Part shown: one piece after another, positions 1-9,325 of the stretch | How positions within the stretch are numbered: the stretch's first letter is position 1 | How the letters are laid out: every line of letters starts with the position of its first letter | NCBI GenBank assembly: GCA_012103325.1 | Contig: WLWY01000003.1 | Coordinates: 372,001-436,000 of the forward strand | Source: Alphaproteobacteria bacterium | GTDB taxonomy: Bacteria; Pseudomonadota; Alphaproteobacteria; UBA8366; GCA-2717185 | Direction: 5' to 3' | DNA: 64,000 nucleotides | The notes under the pieces: model-generated | Databases searched by the model: none | What the model saw: the letters and a program-made list of their open reading frames with translations, nothing else | What the model was told of the DNA's origin: nothing | Made by a program: the position numbers and the translations under genes

Positions 1-44
1 CGAGCGCATGCCGTGCACCAACGCGAATAGGGACAGCTATGGTC

Positions 45-764
45 CTAAGCGAGCACTTCTGCCAGAAAGTTCTCCATCGCCTGCCATGACCTGCGGTCGG
101 CGTCCGCTTGGTACATTGCGCCCATCTCCGGCGCAATCGCCTCTGGATTGGTAAAGGCATGCAACGTATTTCCGTAGCCATGGATTTGCCAATCCGCGCC
201 GCCCGAAGTGAGTTCTTCGGCGAGCGCCACGACGTCTGTTGGCGGCACCATCGGATCATCCCAACCATGCAAAGCGAGCACTTTGGCCTTAATCGCGTTG
301 CCATCGGTGTTTCCCGGCTTATTGAACAAGCCGTGAAAACTCGCCGCGCCCTGAAAATCTTCCCCTGTACGGGCGAGATCCAGTACGCACAGTCCACCAA
401 AGCAGTAACCCGTCGCGGCAATCTTGCTCGCGTCAACGTCCGCTTGGTCGCGGAGCACTTGAAGGCCGATTTGAAGCCGCTTCTGGAGCATCGGACGGTC
501 TTCCAAGAAGGGCGTCATGAGCTTGGTGTTTTCCTCTGGGTCACCACCGAGCACGCCCTTGCCATAAACATCCATCGCCAGGCCCGCGTAACCGAGGCCA
601 GCGAGTTTGCGCGCAACGTCTTCTTCAAAGGGGCTACGGCCAGCCCAAGCGTGCACGATCAGTACGCCAGGACGCGGGCCGGCAACGGCATCGTCCCAAG
701 CGAAATAGCCCTCGAGCGCGGTGTCGCCATCGGCGTAGTCAATGGTTTTTGTTTGAACGGACAA
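45..764 (-). CDS. Dienelactone hydrolase family protein
   Basis: A 239-residue cytosolic alpha/beta hydrolase of the dienelactone hydrolase (DLH) family, close to the usual 230-250 residues. The nucleophile is the Cys in GYCFGG, the acid is in HGWDDPMVP and the His is in LHAFTNP, giving the Cys-Asp-His triad typical of the family. DLH proper opens dienelactone to maleylacetate in chloroaromatic catabolism, but many relatives have unknown ester or lactone substrates and nothing nearby names one. I take the TTG at 764 as start because AAGGAG lies about 7 nt upstream of it. The gene stands alone. Confidence 0.9.
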   Translation of the reverse strand: MSVQTKTIDYADGDTALEGYFAWDDAVAGPRPGVLIVHAWAGRSPFEEDVARKLAGLGYAGLAMDVYGKGVLGGDPEENTKLMTPFLEDRPMLQKRLQIGLQVLRDQADVDASKIAATGYCFGGLCVLDLARTGEDFQGAASFHGLFNKPGNTDGNAIKAKVLALHGWDDPMVPPTDVVALAEELTSGGADWQIHGYGNTLHAFTNPEAIAPEMGAMYQADADRRSWQAMENFLAEVLA

Positions 765-896
765 GGGTCTTCTCCTTCAATCTCTGCATGTGGCGCGACG
801 GTAACACAAGGAAGTTACTCGGCTAGAGACTTGTAAGATAGAGGCTCCGATGCTGAATATCCCCCTGTAATGAGTACTAAAGGGTATTCGGTGATT

Positions 897-1041
897 CTAG
901 ATCGGATCAAGTTTAGACGAATTCATTTTATGAGTTCGGATACTCTTGTGAATCCGATCGCTATCAATAAGTTAGATCATATTCACAGGGTTTTTTGGAT
1001 CGCCAAAGGCGATTCCAACAAACCCTGTGAATATGATCTAG
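897..1041. repeat. Double-hairpin intergenic repeat, family A, copy 1
   Basis: A CTAG-bounded repeat made of two adjacent nested palindromes. The first pairs GATCGGAT with ATCCGATC around an inner stem (ACGAATTCAT/ATGAGTTCG). The second pairs TAGATCATATTCACAGGGTT with its complement around an inner stem GGATCGCC-AAA-GGCGATTCC. A clearly related copy lies at 18773-18912, and the second hairpin recurs inverted at 34278-34346. It has no coding potential. Confidence 0.85.
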
Positions 1042-1175
1042 GGTAGAGTGTCGATGAGCCATACCGACGCAGCTATGCTCCAAAGGTTGCGAACCGGGCA
1101 CGTTAAGCTTTGAACCAGATTCACCAAAAGGGCACATAAATTTGCCAGTTGGCAATCGACCCAGGTTGAATTTCG

Positions 1176-1392
1176 ATGACCAACTCACCAAAACTCCGGG
1201 CCCTGTCGAGCTTGCTTGCCAGCGGTGCGCCGCCTCGGACCGATTTTACGGAAACCGTCGCCGAGATTGCCCGTCGATTGGTTAGCATGGGCGTCGAGGC
1301 CGACCTAATTGTACTTTAATGGTGTTGATATCTTCACTTTTCGCGACGGGAAGATTGCTATCAAGGATGCCTTCCGGAAGCAGCAAGTCTAA
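1176..1392 (+). pseudogene. Coding relic, possible NTF2/SnoaL-like C-terminus
   Basis: An ATG at 1176 opens 47 codons (MTNSPKLRALSSLLASG...) ending at TAA 1317-1319. In another frame, about 1320-1392 reads NGVDIFTFRDGKIAIKDAF followed by RKQQV and TAA. The latter resembles the C-terminal strand pair of SnoaL/NTF2-like proteins (VDIFTFRDGKI...). Whether both pieces came from one gene is unclear, and the 47-codon piece is not recognised. I read the segment as a decayed fragment, with the family assigned from memory of the motif only. Confidence 0.4.
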
Positions 1393-1417
1393 TGGTTGAA
1401 TGTCTTCTCCTGGCTAG

Positions 1418-1468
1418 ATTCGGAACTCAGCACGCGACTTTCCGATGTCTGCTTTTGCCCCCGAAGTC
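1418..1468. repeat. SAFTPKADI-type interspersed repeat fragment
   Basis: About 46 bp beginning ATTCGGAACT and containing CCGATGTCTGCTTTT recurs at 10695-10745 with few changes. It matches the widespread alphaproteobacterial intergenic repeat whose spurious translation reads SAFTPKADI. The remaining gap up to 1693 shows only a small inverted repeat (GGGAATC 1558-1564 / GATTCCC 1574-1580) and no convincing gene. Confidence 0.6.
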
Positions 1469-1693
1469 GACGTTTCGAACCCCAAATATGACCTTGCAAT
1501 TTGACCTTGAACGGACATTCGGGTGTAGTCAGACAAATCACTAGATCGAGCTGGAGTGGGAATCTTCTCAATTGATTCCCTACAACTCCAGTATGCTCTC
1601 GCGGAGCTGTCTTCGGTGTGTCTTCGGTAAGACATAGCCTGATAAACTCTTGACGATCCAAGCCCCCGTTCTCGCGGCCAGCGAATCGAAAGT

Positions 1694-2680
1694 TCAGAGT
1701 TCCAACCGACCCTCGCCGACGCGTAGGCAGCGCGTGGCGTGATCTCGTGTAATCGGCGACAGGGCTGGCACACCCGATAAGCACTGTTCTTCCGCATAAC
1801 GACAGCGCGGTGCGAAGGAGCAGGCGTCGGGTAGCGCCATCAAGTCGGGCGGGGCGCCCGGAATCGCATTGAGCCGATGACCCTGTCTGGCGCTGAGCAC
1901 CGTCGAAGACAGCAAGCCGTCGGTGTAGGGATGGCGGGGCTGTTCGATCACGTCCACCGCTGGTCCGGTCTCAACGAAACGGCCGGCATACATGACGGCG
2001 AGACGGTCCGAGATTTCCGTCGCGACACCGACATCGTGCGTCACGAAGATGACCGACATGCCGAGTTCACGCTGCAGCTCACGCAGCAGCAGAATGATCT
2101 GGATCTGGACCGTGACATCGAGCGCCGTCGTCGGCTCGTCCGCGAGAAGGAGTTGGGGGTTGCAGGACAGAGCCAGTGCGATCATGGCACGCTGTTGCAT
2201 GCCCCCGGACATCTCATGCGGATAGGCCGCAAGACGCCGCTTCGCCGAGGGGATTTGCACCAGTTCCAGGAGGTCGCGCGCACGCCGCATGGCGTCGCGC
2301 CAGCTAGCGCCGTCATGCCGCACGATCGTTTCGGCGATCTGATCGCCCACGGTGAACACCGGGTCGAACGCCACCATCGGTTCCTGGAAGATCATGGCAA
2401 TCCGGGCGCCACGTATCGCGTTCAACTCCTCGTTCGACAGATGCTGGATTTCACGCCCACCAAAGCGGACACGTCCGCCGATGCTTGCGTATTCACGCGG
2501 CAGTAAGCCGATGATCGCCCTGAGCGTCACGCTCTTGCCCGAACCTGACTCGCCGAGAATGCCGAGTACTTCACCCTGCGCCAGATCGAAGCTGACGCCG
2601 TTGACGGCATGAACGATACCTTCGTGGGTCCTGAATCTGACCGACAAATTGTCAACCGAAAGAATGCTGTCCTGACTCAC
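1694..2680 (-). CDS. Peptide-type ABC transporter ATP-binding protein (DppD/OppD-like)
   Basis: A 328-residue ATPase of a peptide/nickel/opine-type importer. It has Walker A GESGSGKS, signature MSGGMQQR, Walker B LLLADEPTTALD and an H-loop VTHD. The C-terminal oligopeptide/dipeptide extension has the Cys pattern CSFAPRCRYAEEQC, which binds an iron-sulfur cluster in several relatives. The GTG start overlaps the stop of the partner ATPase (GTGA), so the two are translationally coupled. It is the last gene of a five-gene minus-strand operon (binding protein, permease, permease, two ATPases). Substrate unknown. Confidence 0.93.
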   Translation of the reverse strand: MSQDSILSVDNLSVRFRTHEGIVHAVNGVSFDLAQGEVLGILGESGSGKSVTLRAIIGLLPREYASIGGRVRFGGREIQHLSNEELNAIRGARIAMIFQEPMVAFDPVFTVGDQIAETIVRHDGASWRDAMRRARDLLELVQIPSAKRRLAAYPHEMSGGMQQRAMIALALSCNPQLLLADEPTTALDVTVQIQIILLLRELQRELGMSVIFVTHDVGVATEISDRLAVMYAGRFVETGPAVDVIEQPRHPYTDGLLSSTVLSARQGHRLNAIPGAPPDLMALPDACSFAPRCRYAEEQCLSGVPALSPITRDHATRCLRVGEGRLEL

Positions 2681-3750
2681 GGGCGGGCGGCCTCCGTCGC
2701 CATCGCGCGGCTATGACCGGAACTCGGATCATGCATGTGGCAGGCTACCTGTTGCGATATGCCGTGTTCGGGACGGCTCGTCAAACGCGGCGGCGTGCCG
2801 GCGCAGATGTCCTCCGCGAACGGACAGCGCGTGCGGAAGCGGCATCCCGACGGCGGATTTATCGGATTGGGCGGGTCCCCCGTTAGCGGTGCCTGCTCGG
2901 TCCTGCGCCGCGGGTCCATCGAAGGCATCGACGAAAGCAGGGCTTGGGTGTAGGGGTGTTGTGGATTGGTATAGACCGCTTCGACCGAGCCGATTTCCGC
3001 CACCTTGCCAAGATACATCACCAGCACGCGGTCGCTGATATACCGCACGACGTTCAAGTCGTGGCTAATGAAGATATAGGTGAGATCGAACTCCCGCTTT
3101 AGGTCGAACAACAAGTTCAGAACCTGGGCCTCGATTGATTTGTCGAGCGAAGATACCGCCTCATCGAGCAAGATCAGCTTCGGCTCCAACGCCAGCGCAC
3201 GGGCAATGTTAACCCGCTGTCGCTGCCCGCCGGAGAGTTCGTGGCTGTACCGATTGGCGAAATTGGCCGAGTCGAGGCCGACCTGGCCCAGCACGCTCGC
3301 CGCCCTCTCGAGCGCCGCCCCCCGCAGCATCCCATGTACCATTGGGCCGAAGGCGACCGAAAGCGCTATCGGTAGCCGGGGGTTCAGCGACGAGTAGGAG
3401 TCTTGGAACACCATTTGGACGTTCCGGTACAGCTCCCTGTAGCCGATGCCGTCGGAGTGGCCGACCGCTTGGCCATCGAAGATCACCTCACCCGCGTCGG
3501 GCTCGATCAAGTGCATGATTACACGCGCGGTCGTCGATTTGCCACAACCCGATTCGCCAACAATGCCTAGGGTCTCGCCTTTCATGACATCGAAGGTAAC
3601 GTTGTCGACAGCCTGCACGACGGCTTGTGTGCGGCCGAGGAATCCGCCCTTGACCGCGAAGTGTTTGCGCAAATCGCGGACCACAAGTAACGGCTGCTGC
3701 TCGACCGCGGTCATCCCCGGCACCGCGTCGGTGATGGTGGTCGTCACCAT
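2677..3750 (-). CDS. Peptide-type ABC transporter ATP-binding protein (DppF/OppF-like)
   Basis: A 357-residue second ATPase of the operon. Walker A is GESGCGKST, the signature is LSGGQRQRV, and the switch region reads ISHDLNVVRYISDRVLVMY. The C-terminal Cys motif is CRFRTRCPFAEDIC, and it is slightly longer than typical OppF because of a short tail. It heterodimerises with the product of 1694-2680 to energise the two permeases. It lies 7 bp downstream of the DppC-like permease and overlaps the next ATPase by 4 bp. Confidence 0.93.
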   Translation of the reverse strand: MVTTTITDAVPGMTAVEQQPLLVVRDLRKHFAVKGGFLGRTQAVVQAVDNVTFDVMKGETLGIVGESGCGKSTTARVIMHLIEPDAGEVIFDGQAVGHSDGIGYRELYRNVQMVFQDSYSSLNPRLPIALSVAFGPMVHGMLRGAALERAASVLGQVGLDSANFANRYSHELSGGQRQRVNIARALALEPKLILLDEAVSSLDKSIEAQVLNLLFDLKREFDLTYIFISHDLNVVRYISDRVLVMYLGKVAEIGSVEAVYTNPQHPYTQALLSSMPSMDPRRRTEQAPLTGDPPNPINPPSGCRFRTRCPFAEDICAGTPPRLTSRPEHGISQQVACHMHDPSSGHSRAMATEAARP

Positions 3751-3757
3751 CCGCCCC

Positions 3758-4666
3758 TCACAATCTTACATCCATGGCCTGACGCAGGCCGTCGCTCATC
3801 AGGTTGAAGCACATCGAGGTGATGAAGATCATGACGCCGGGCAGCGCCGCGATCACGGGGTTGACCCAAATAGCCGACCTCAGATTGTTCAGCATCAGCC
3901 CCCACTCGGCATCGGGCGGCGTAACGCCGAGCCCCAGGAAGCTTAGGCCCGCCGCCAGGATGATCGAAATCGAGATCAAACTCGTCGTATAGACGAGGAC
4001 GGGACCGAGCATGTTGTTCAGAATATGAAACCGGATGATGGTGAGTGGCCGGGCACCGCTCGACCGCGCGGCCTCGACGAAGTCCAACGAACGCACTTGG
4101 CTGGTCACCGTCTCGGAAATGCGTACCAGCGGCGGAATGAAAGTGATCGTGAGTGCTAAAATGGTATTGGTTAGACCCGAGCCGAGCATGCCGGTAATCG
4201 CGATCGCCAATAGGATCGAAGGAAAGGCATAGAGAACGTCCACGCCGCGCATGATCACGCTGTTCGGAAAGCCGCGGAAGTATCCGGCCACCACGCCAAG
4301 AAAGCCGCCGATCACGAGTGCGAACAACACTGGCAACACCCCGGTGATCAGCGAGAGGCGGGCACCGAATACGATGCGGCTGAATAGATCGCGCCCGGTC
4401 TCGTCGGTGCCAAGAATATGGCCATTATAACCGAAGCCCTTGAGCCGCCCGAGGATCGACCCTTGCATCGGATCGTGCGTTGCCACAAACGGCGCGAAGG
4501 CCGCGGCAAGCAGGATCAACAGAATGATGCCGATCACTGAAAGCGTGCCCCAGTCACCGCGCAACCGTTCCCAGACACGACGCCAGTACCCCCGACCCTG
4601 GCGCGCGCGCCTGAGCGCTTCGGCAGGATCGACTACGATGACGGTGTTATCGGTCTTGGATACCAT
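3758..4666 (-). CDS. ABC transporter permease (DppC-like)
   Basis: A 302-residue inner-membrane permease with six predicted helices. The N-terminal soluble arm is followed by the first helix (LSVIGIILLILLAAAFAPF) and then the DppC hallmark HILGTDETGRDLFSRI. The EAA coupling loop reads EAARSSGARPLTIIRFHILNN, and the C-terminus SDGLRQAMDVRL is typical. It pairs with the frameshifted DppB-like gene, whose stop lies 5 bp upstream. Confidence 0.93.
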   Translation of the reverse strand: MVSKTDNTVIVVDPAEALRRARQGRGYWRRVWERLRGDWGTLSVIGIILLILLAAAFAPFVATHDPMQGSILGRLKGFGYNGHILGTDETGRDLFSRIVFGARLSLITGVLPVLFALVIGGFLGVVAGYFRGFPNSVIMRGVDVLYAFPSILLAIAITGMLGSGLTNTILALTITFIPPLVRISETVTSQVRSLDFVEAARSSGARPLTIIRFHILNNMLGPVLVYTTSLISISIILAAGLSFLGLGVTPPDAEWGLMLNNLRSAIWVNPVIAALPGVMIFITSMCFNLMSDGLRQAMDVRL

Positions 4667-4671
4667 GGTCG

Positions 4672-5618
4672 TCAGCGGCGCATGCGCGGGTCAAGCAGCG
4701 CCTGCAAGACATCCACCACGATGTTGATGACCACGAAGATTCCCGCAAGCACCAGGATCGTTCCCGACAGCACCGGCACATCCCGGCGGAAAATAGCGAG
4801 AATCATGAGATTTCCAGAACCCGGCCAGTTAAACACGGTCTCGACCAGGACCGAACCGCCGAGCAAATAGCCGAACTGCAGGCCCATGAGCGCAAGAACG
4901 GCCGGCGCGGCGTTCTTCATAACGTGCAATAGGACGCGACGATTGAAGAGACCCTTGGCGTGCAAGGTCGCAACGAACCGAACTCGCGAGTGATGATCTC
5001 CAGAACGCTGGCGCGCACAAGGCGGCTGATCACGCCCATCGGAATCAACGACAGCGTCACCACGGGAAGAATCAAATGTTTTATCTGTTCCCAGGTAGAC
5101 GGGAATCCTTCAGGTCCCATGCCCTGGGCCGGCAGTACGTTCCAGATCACCGCGAACAGCGCAACCAGCACGATGCCGACCCAGTAGTGGGGAAGGCTCA
5201 CGCCGGCGATGGCGGTGGCCGAAAACAGCTTGTCGAGCCACGAGCCGTGAAAGAACGCCGCCAGCGTTCCCAGGGTCACGCCGAGTGTCATTCCCAACAG
5301 CGCGGCGGGAATTGCGAGCTTGAACGTATTCGAGAGCGCCGACGACAAATCGACGACGACGGGTTGGCTGGTAAAAATCGAAATGCCGAGATCGCCTTGC
5401 AGCAGGTGGCCGAGCCAAATCAAGTACTGCATGTAAACCGGCTTATCGAGTCCGAACCGGGCCCGCAGAGCGTCGGCCACCTCTTTGGGCGCCTCTGGTG
5501 GGATCAGGATGTCGACGACGTCGCCGGGAGACAATTGCACGAGGCCAAATACAATCACCGAAACCCCGAGCAGGATCGGAACGGCGTAGAGTATCCGGCG
5601 CAGTACGAACAACCACAT
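4672..5618 (-). pseudogene. ABC transporter permease (DppB-like), frameshifted
   Basis: The N-terminal 210-plus residues (MWLFVLRRILYAVPILLGVS... to ASVLEIITREF) read from 5618. The C-terminal ~97 residues (HAKGLFNRRVLLHVMKNAAP... to LDPRMRR) read in another frame down to 4672. The break coincides with a perfect 5-bp tandem duplication, CGAAC-CGAAC at 4974-4983. Removing one copy restores a continuous ~315-residue DppB with the normal EFVATLHAKGL junction. The rest of the operon is intact, so this is either a recent mutation inactivating the transporter or a sequence error. Confidence 0.88.
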
Positions 5619-5651
5619 TAGCCAAGGTCTCGAAGGATTGAAGAATGGGAA

Positions 5652-5687
5652 GGCGGCGCCGGCTGAAGATAACGCCAGCGCCGCCTG
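5652..5687 (-). promoter_or_regulatory. Intercistronic hairpin between binding protein and permease
   Basis: AGGCGGCGCCGGC (5652-5664) pairs with GCCAGCGCCGCCT (5675-5687) with one mismatch and a 10-nt loop. There is no U-tract. It sits between the binding-protein stop and the permease start. The inferred role is mRNA 3'-end stabilisation or partial attenuation, giving more binding protein than permease. Confidence 0.6.
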
Positions 5688-5696
5688 AACGCAGTC

Positions 5697-7316
5697 CTAC
5701 TCCATACGGACCCGGGTGAAGTCCTGGAACCAACTCTGGGCGGAGACGAAACCCTTCACCTTCTTCGACATTGCCCGCGGATTGAGATCGTGGACGATCC
5801 ACAGCCACGGCGCTTCGTCGACCACGATTTCGTTAAGCCGAGAGACCTTCTTGCGGATGGTTGCCGGATCTGTTGAGACTTGAATCTCGCCGAGCAGCCG
5901 GTCCCATTCTTCGGTCTGCCAGTTGCCCCAGTTGGAGCCTTTCGGCGCGGAGTTGCCTGACCAGAACCAGCGCGCCATCTGCGATATGTCCGACGTCACC
6001 AGACTAATGTTCATGGCGTCGGATCCTAGCGCCGGTGGCCCCGACGGATCGTTGCGGAACGCCACCAGCATGGTGCCCCATTCGACCACTTCGAACTGGA
6101 TTTCGAACCCGCATTTGGCCAGTGTCTGTTGCAGGAACTCGTTCATCGGCAATGGCAGCATCTGACCCGAGCCGCTGGTCGAGATCATGATCTTGGCCTT
6201 GACGGGCTTGCCGGGACCGTAACCGGCTTGTTTCAGCAACGCCTTGGCCTTTTCCGGATCGAAGGTATAGGCTTCCTTCGGATTGCCGAACAACGGGCTC
6301 TTCTTCTTGAAGAAGCCGACCGACGGTTCGGCCACCCCGTTGAGGAGCTGGACCATACCTTCACGATCGATGCAGTAATTCGCGGCAACGCGGACGCGTT
6401 TGTCGCGGAACGGCGAAGCCGCCTTCTTAATATTCATCACCCACGGCCAAGCGTGCGGATAACTATTCGTGACGATATCGTAGCCAGCCGCCTTCAGGCT
6501 TGGGATAGCGTCCGGCGGGGGCACCTCGATCCAGTCCACCTGCCCGGAGCGTAGCGCGGCAAGCCGTGTCGTCGCCTCCGGCATCGGATACAGGATCATC
6601 TTGTCCACTTTCGCGATTCGGTTCTTATCCCAATAACCGTCATTCCGTTCGAGCGTCACGCTAATGCGCGGCTTAAAGTTGGTGAGTTTGAACGGCCCGG
6701 TGCCGGCGGGTGCCTTGGCATATTCCGCCCATGTGCCGCCGACTTTTTCAAACTGTGTCGGGCTGGCATACAGCATGTACACCAGGAGATGGGGGAAGTA
6801 GCTGAGTGGACGGTCGGTGGTAATCTCGAGTGTGTAATCGTCGATCTTACGCCACGTCTTTACATTCGGGTTTCGTGCGCGCGTGATCGCCGAGCCTTGC
6901 GCTTCAAACTGCGGAGATTTGGTATTGTAGAAACGTTGGAGGTTCCAAATCGCCGCATCGGCATTGAAGTCGCTCCCGTCATGGAACTTCACGCCCTTGC
7001 GCAGATTGAAGGTCCATTTAGTGGGGTCGCTCTTGCTTTGACTCCAGCTTTCCGCCAGGCCAGGGCGAATATCGGCGAGCTTGTCGGCGCTCGAAAGATC
7101 CCAGAGAACGAGCCCCTCGAAGATCGGATAGCCGAGAAACCGCATGCCCTCATAACCGTTGTTCGGCATGCCCGTCGTGGTCGGCACGTCAGCGGCGGTC
7201 ATAGCGATCCGCAATGTGCCATCCGCTTGGGCGCCGCCATTCGACAACCCGAGAACCAGTCCAACCGAGACAACTGCTGTCGCAAGCGTCAGAAATAAAC
7301 GATTTGATTTTACCAT
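5697..7316 (-). CDS. Peptide-type ABC transporter substrate-binding protein
   Basis: A 539-residue periplasmic binding protein of SBP family 5 (DppA/OppA class). The signal peptide is MVKSNRLFLTLATAVVSVGL followed by a cleavage region near GGAQADG. The body shows the family pattern LAESWSQSKSDPTKWTFNLR, GVKFHDGSDFNADAAIW and AGTGPFKL. I chose the ATG at 7316 over an upstream in-frame start because the signal peptide begins there and AAGGGG lies just upstream. It is the first gene of the operon, so it defines the imported substrate, which cannot be read from sequence. Confidence 0.92.
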   Translation of the reverse strand: MVKSNRLFLTLATAVVSVGLVLGLSNGGAQADGTLRIAMTAADVPTTTGMPNNGYEGMRFLGYPIFEGLVLWDLSSADKLADIRPGLAESWSQSKSDPTKWTFNLRKGVKFHDGSDFNADAAIWNLQRFYNTKSPQFEAQGSAITRARNPNVKTWRKIDDYTLEITTDRPLSYFPHLLVYMLYASPTQFEKVGGTWAEYAKAPAGTGPFKLTNFKPRISVTLERNDGYWDKNRIAKVDKMILYPMPEATTRLAALRSGQVDWIEVPPPDAIPSLKAAGYDIVTNSYPHAWPWVMNIKKAASPFRDKRVRVAANYCIDREGMVQLLNGVAEPSVGFFKKKSPLFGNPKEAYTFDPEKAKALLKQAGYGPGKPVKAKIMISTSGSGQMLPLPMNEFLQQTLAKCGFEIQFEVVEWGTMLVAFRNDPSGPPALGSDAMNISLVTSDISQMARWFWSGNSAPKGSNWGNWQTEEWDRLLGEIQVSTDPATIRKKVSRLNEIVVDEAPWLWIVHDLNPRAMSKKVKGFVSAQSWFQDFTRVRME

Positions 7317-7577
7317 TGCCAAGCCCCTTCCCGTTATTTTTGCGGCGAAGAAATTGCAATTTTCGGCGATGGATCGCGGCGCGGAAGTGACACCAACCAC
7401 CAGCCGTCCTGTAAACACTACTCTCTCAATTCATAATTTTGCAAATTAAGTAGGTTTGCAAGCGATGGTCGTGCCGCCTATCCTGAACTCAGCAGATACG
7501 CATTGCTGCGCCGGGTTCGTCTGAGTGACAACGCGATTGGCGACCGTGTAGGAACGCAGCATACCGTGAGGTTCAGC

Positions 7578-7778
7578 ATGTCCGACACACCAACGATTTC
7601 GATCGACGAATTCAAGTCACGCTTACATGCCGCCGGGTTCAAGCCCGACGACAAGAGCCTGAAGGAAATGTACGACGCTTTGCCGTACCTCGACGCCATA
7701 CGCACCCAGGTGCGGCGCGCGTATGCCCACAGCGACGAACCGGCACACGTGTTCTCGGCCCTCGAGCTGAAATCATGA
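7578..7778 (+). CDS. Small protein coupled to the amidase (AtzG/GatC-like by context)
   Basis: A 66-residue acidic, helical protein (MSDTPTISIDEFKSRLHAAG...) whose stop overlaps the amidase start (ATGA). GTGAGG precedes the ATG at 7578. Small subunits of this size (GatC, AtzG) pair with amidase-signature subunits and stabilise them. This one is not recognisably homologous to either by eye, so the role as amidase partner is inferred from size, overlap and context. The 261-bp region upstream (7317-7577) lies between divergent genes and probably holds both promoters. Confidence 0.7.
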   Translation: MSDTPTISIDEFKSRLHAAGFKPDDKSLKEMYDALPYLDAIRTQVRRAYAHSDEPAHVFSALELKS

Positions 7779-9169
7779 CCGGCGCGCTGCACCATCTTAC
7801 CATCGCGGAAGCTTCGACGCTGATCGAACAGCAAGAGCTGTCGCCGGTCGCGCTCACCGAGGCGTTTCTCGGGCGCATCGATGCGATTGACCCCAAACTC
7901 AACGCTTATGTCACCGTCACCGGTGAGCGCGCCCTCGATGATGCGCGCGCCGCGGAGCGAGAGATCGCGACCGGCCGTTACAAGGGGCCGCTACACGGCA
8001 TACCGATCGCCCTGAAGGACATCTATGACACGGCGGGCATTCGAACTACGAGCCAATCCCACCTGCACGCCGACCGAACGCCCGAGCACGATTCACGAAC
8101 CGCGGCGCTGCTGCGCGCAGCCGGCAGCGTACTGCTCGGCAAGCTGACGACGCACGAGTTCGCCTTTGGCGGCCCCTCCTGGGACCTGCCATTTCCGCCG
8201 GCGCGCAACCCTTGGGACCCCGACTGTTTTACCGGCGGCTCGTCGAGCGGATCGGGCGCCGCTACGGCGGCGGGCCTGGCCATGGCGACACTTGGCAGCG
8301 ACACCGCCGGGTCCATTCGAATGCCCGCTTTCTTCTGCGGCATCACCGGCCTCAAGCCGACCTATGGCCGCGTGTCGCGGCGTGGTGTCGCGCCGCTGGC
8401 TTATTCGCTCGACCACTGCGGACCGATGACCTGGACCGCACGCGATGCCGCGCTGATGTTGCAGGCGATCGCCGGCTACGACACCGAAGATCCGGGCTCG
8501 TCCGATTGTCCTGTCCCCGATTACGCCGCCGCCCTCACCGGCGATGTCCGGGGCGTCAAGGTAGGCCTGATCCGTCATTTCTACGACGGCGACGAACATG
8601 CCGATGCCGAGGTCAAGACAGCGATGGATGGCACGTTGCGCGTGCTCGAGGATCTCGGCGCCGAGGTTGAAGAAATACGACTATCGAGTCTGCACGATTA
8701 CAGCGCTTGCTGCCTTGTCATCATGCTGTGCGAGGCGCTCGCGATTCACGAGCGCGACCTTAAGGCAACCCCGCAAAAATACGGTGAGATCTTCCGCGAT
8801 CGCCTGATGTTGAGCAGCCTGCTGACGGGTATGGATTATATGCAGGCGGTTCGATTACGGCGGCAATTGGTGGCCGAGATCGAAGCCGTCTTCGACCGTT
8901 GCGACGTTCTCCTAACCGCCGGTGGTTACGCCCCAGCGCCGAAGATCGATCAAGTATCCAAGTTCTACATTATGCAGAAACCGTTACTCACTGCGCCGTT
9001 CGATGTAACCGGCAGCCCGGCGATCTGCGTCTGCAATGGGTTCAGCGCCGCGGGCCTGCCGATCGGCATGCAAATCGTCGGTCGCGCGTTTGACGAGGCA
9101 GCCGTGTTGCGCGTCGCAGATGCGTACGAGCAAGCGACGGATTGGCGTGAGCGCCGACCATCGCTCTAG
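7775..9169 (+). CDS. Amidase signature family protein
   Basis: A 464-residue amidase-signature enzyme, full length for the family. The Ser-cisSer-Lys triad is visible as Lys in IALKDIYDTAG, the cis-Ser in GGSSSGSGAATAAG and the nucleophile Ser in SDTAGSIRMPA. The C-terminus GLPIGMQIVGRAFDEAAVLRVADAYE is typical. Relatives hydrolyse amides, carbamates or biuret-like ureas, or act as GatA; the 4-bp overlap with a small upstream protein suggests an AtzE/AtzG-like pair. Substrate undetermined. Confidence 0.92.
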   Translation: MTGALHHLTIAEASTLIEQQELSPVALTEAFLGRIDAIDPKLNAYVTVTGERALDDARAAEREIATGRYKGPLHGIPIALKDIYDTAGIRTTSQSHLHADRTPEHDSRTAALLRAAGSVLLGKLTTHEFAFGGPSWDLPFPPARNPWDPDCFTGGSSSGSGAATAAGLAMATLGSDTAGSIRMPAFFCGITGLKPTYGRVSRRGVAPLAYSLDHCGPMTWTARDAALMLQAIAGYDTEDPGSSDCPVPDYAAALTGDVRGVKVGLIRHFYDGDEHADAEVKTAMDGTLRVLEDLGAEVEEIRLSSLHDYSACCLVIMLCEALAIHERDLKATPQKYGEIFRDRLMLSSLLTGMDYMQAVRLRRQLVAEIEAVFDRCDVLLTAGGYAPAPKIDQVSKFYIMQKPLLTAPFDVTGSPAICVCNGFSAAGLPIGMQIVGRAFDEAAVLRVADAYEQATDWRERRPSL

Positions 9170-9325
9170 CCGCTCCGGCTACGCCAACACAATGTCTTCT
9201 GATTCCCATCGCGTACCGATCCAACGACCCACCGAACGAACAGGAGCCAGGATGCCCGCAGTCATTTGCAACAGGCCTCGGTATGGCGATCCAAACCAAA
9301 CGCATTACGGTTTGACGAGATACCT

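Noticed and set aside
108-836. Long plus-strand open frame opposite the dienelactone hydrolase
   Set aside because: It is a shadow of a clear minus-strand DLH gene with an intact catalytic triad.
964-1797. Open frames on the minus strand in the first intergenic gap
   Set aside because: They run through the hairpin repeat and the SAFTPKADI repeat and have no family features.
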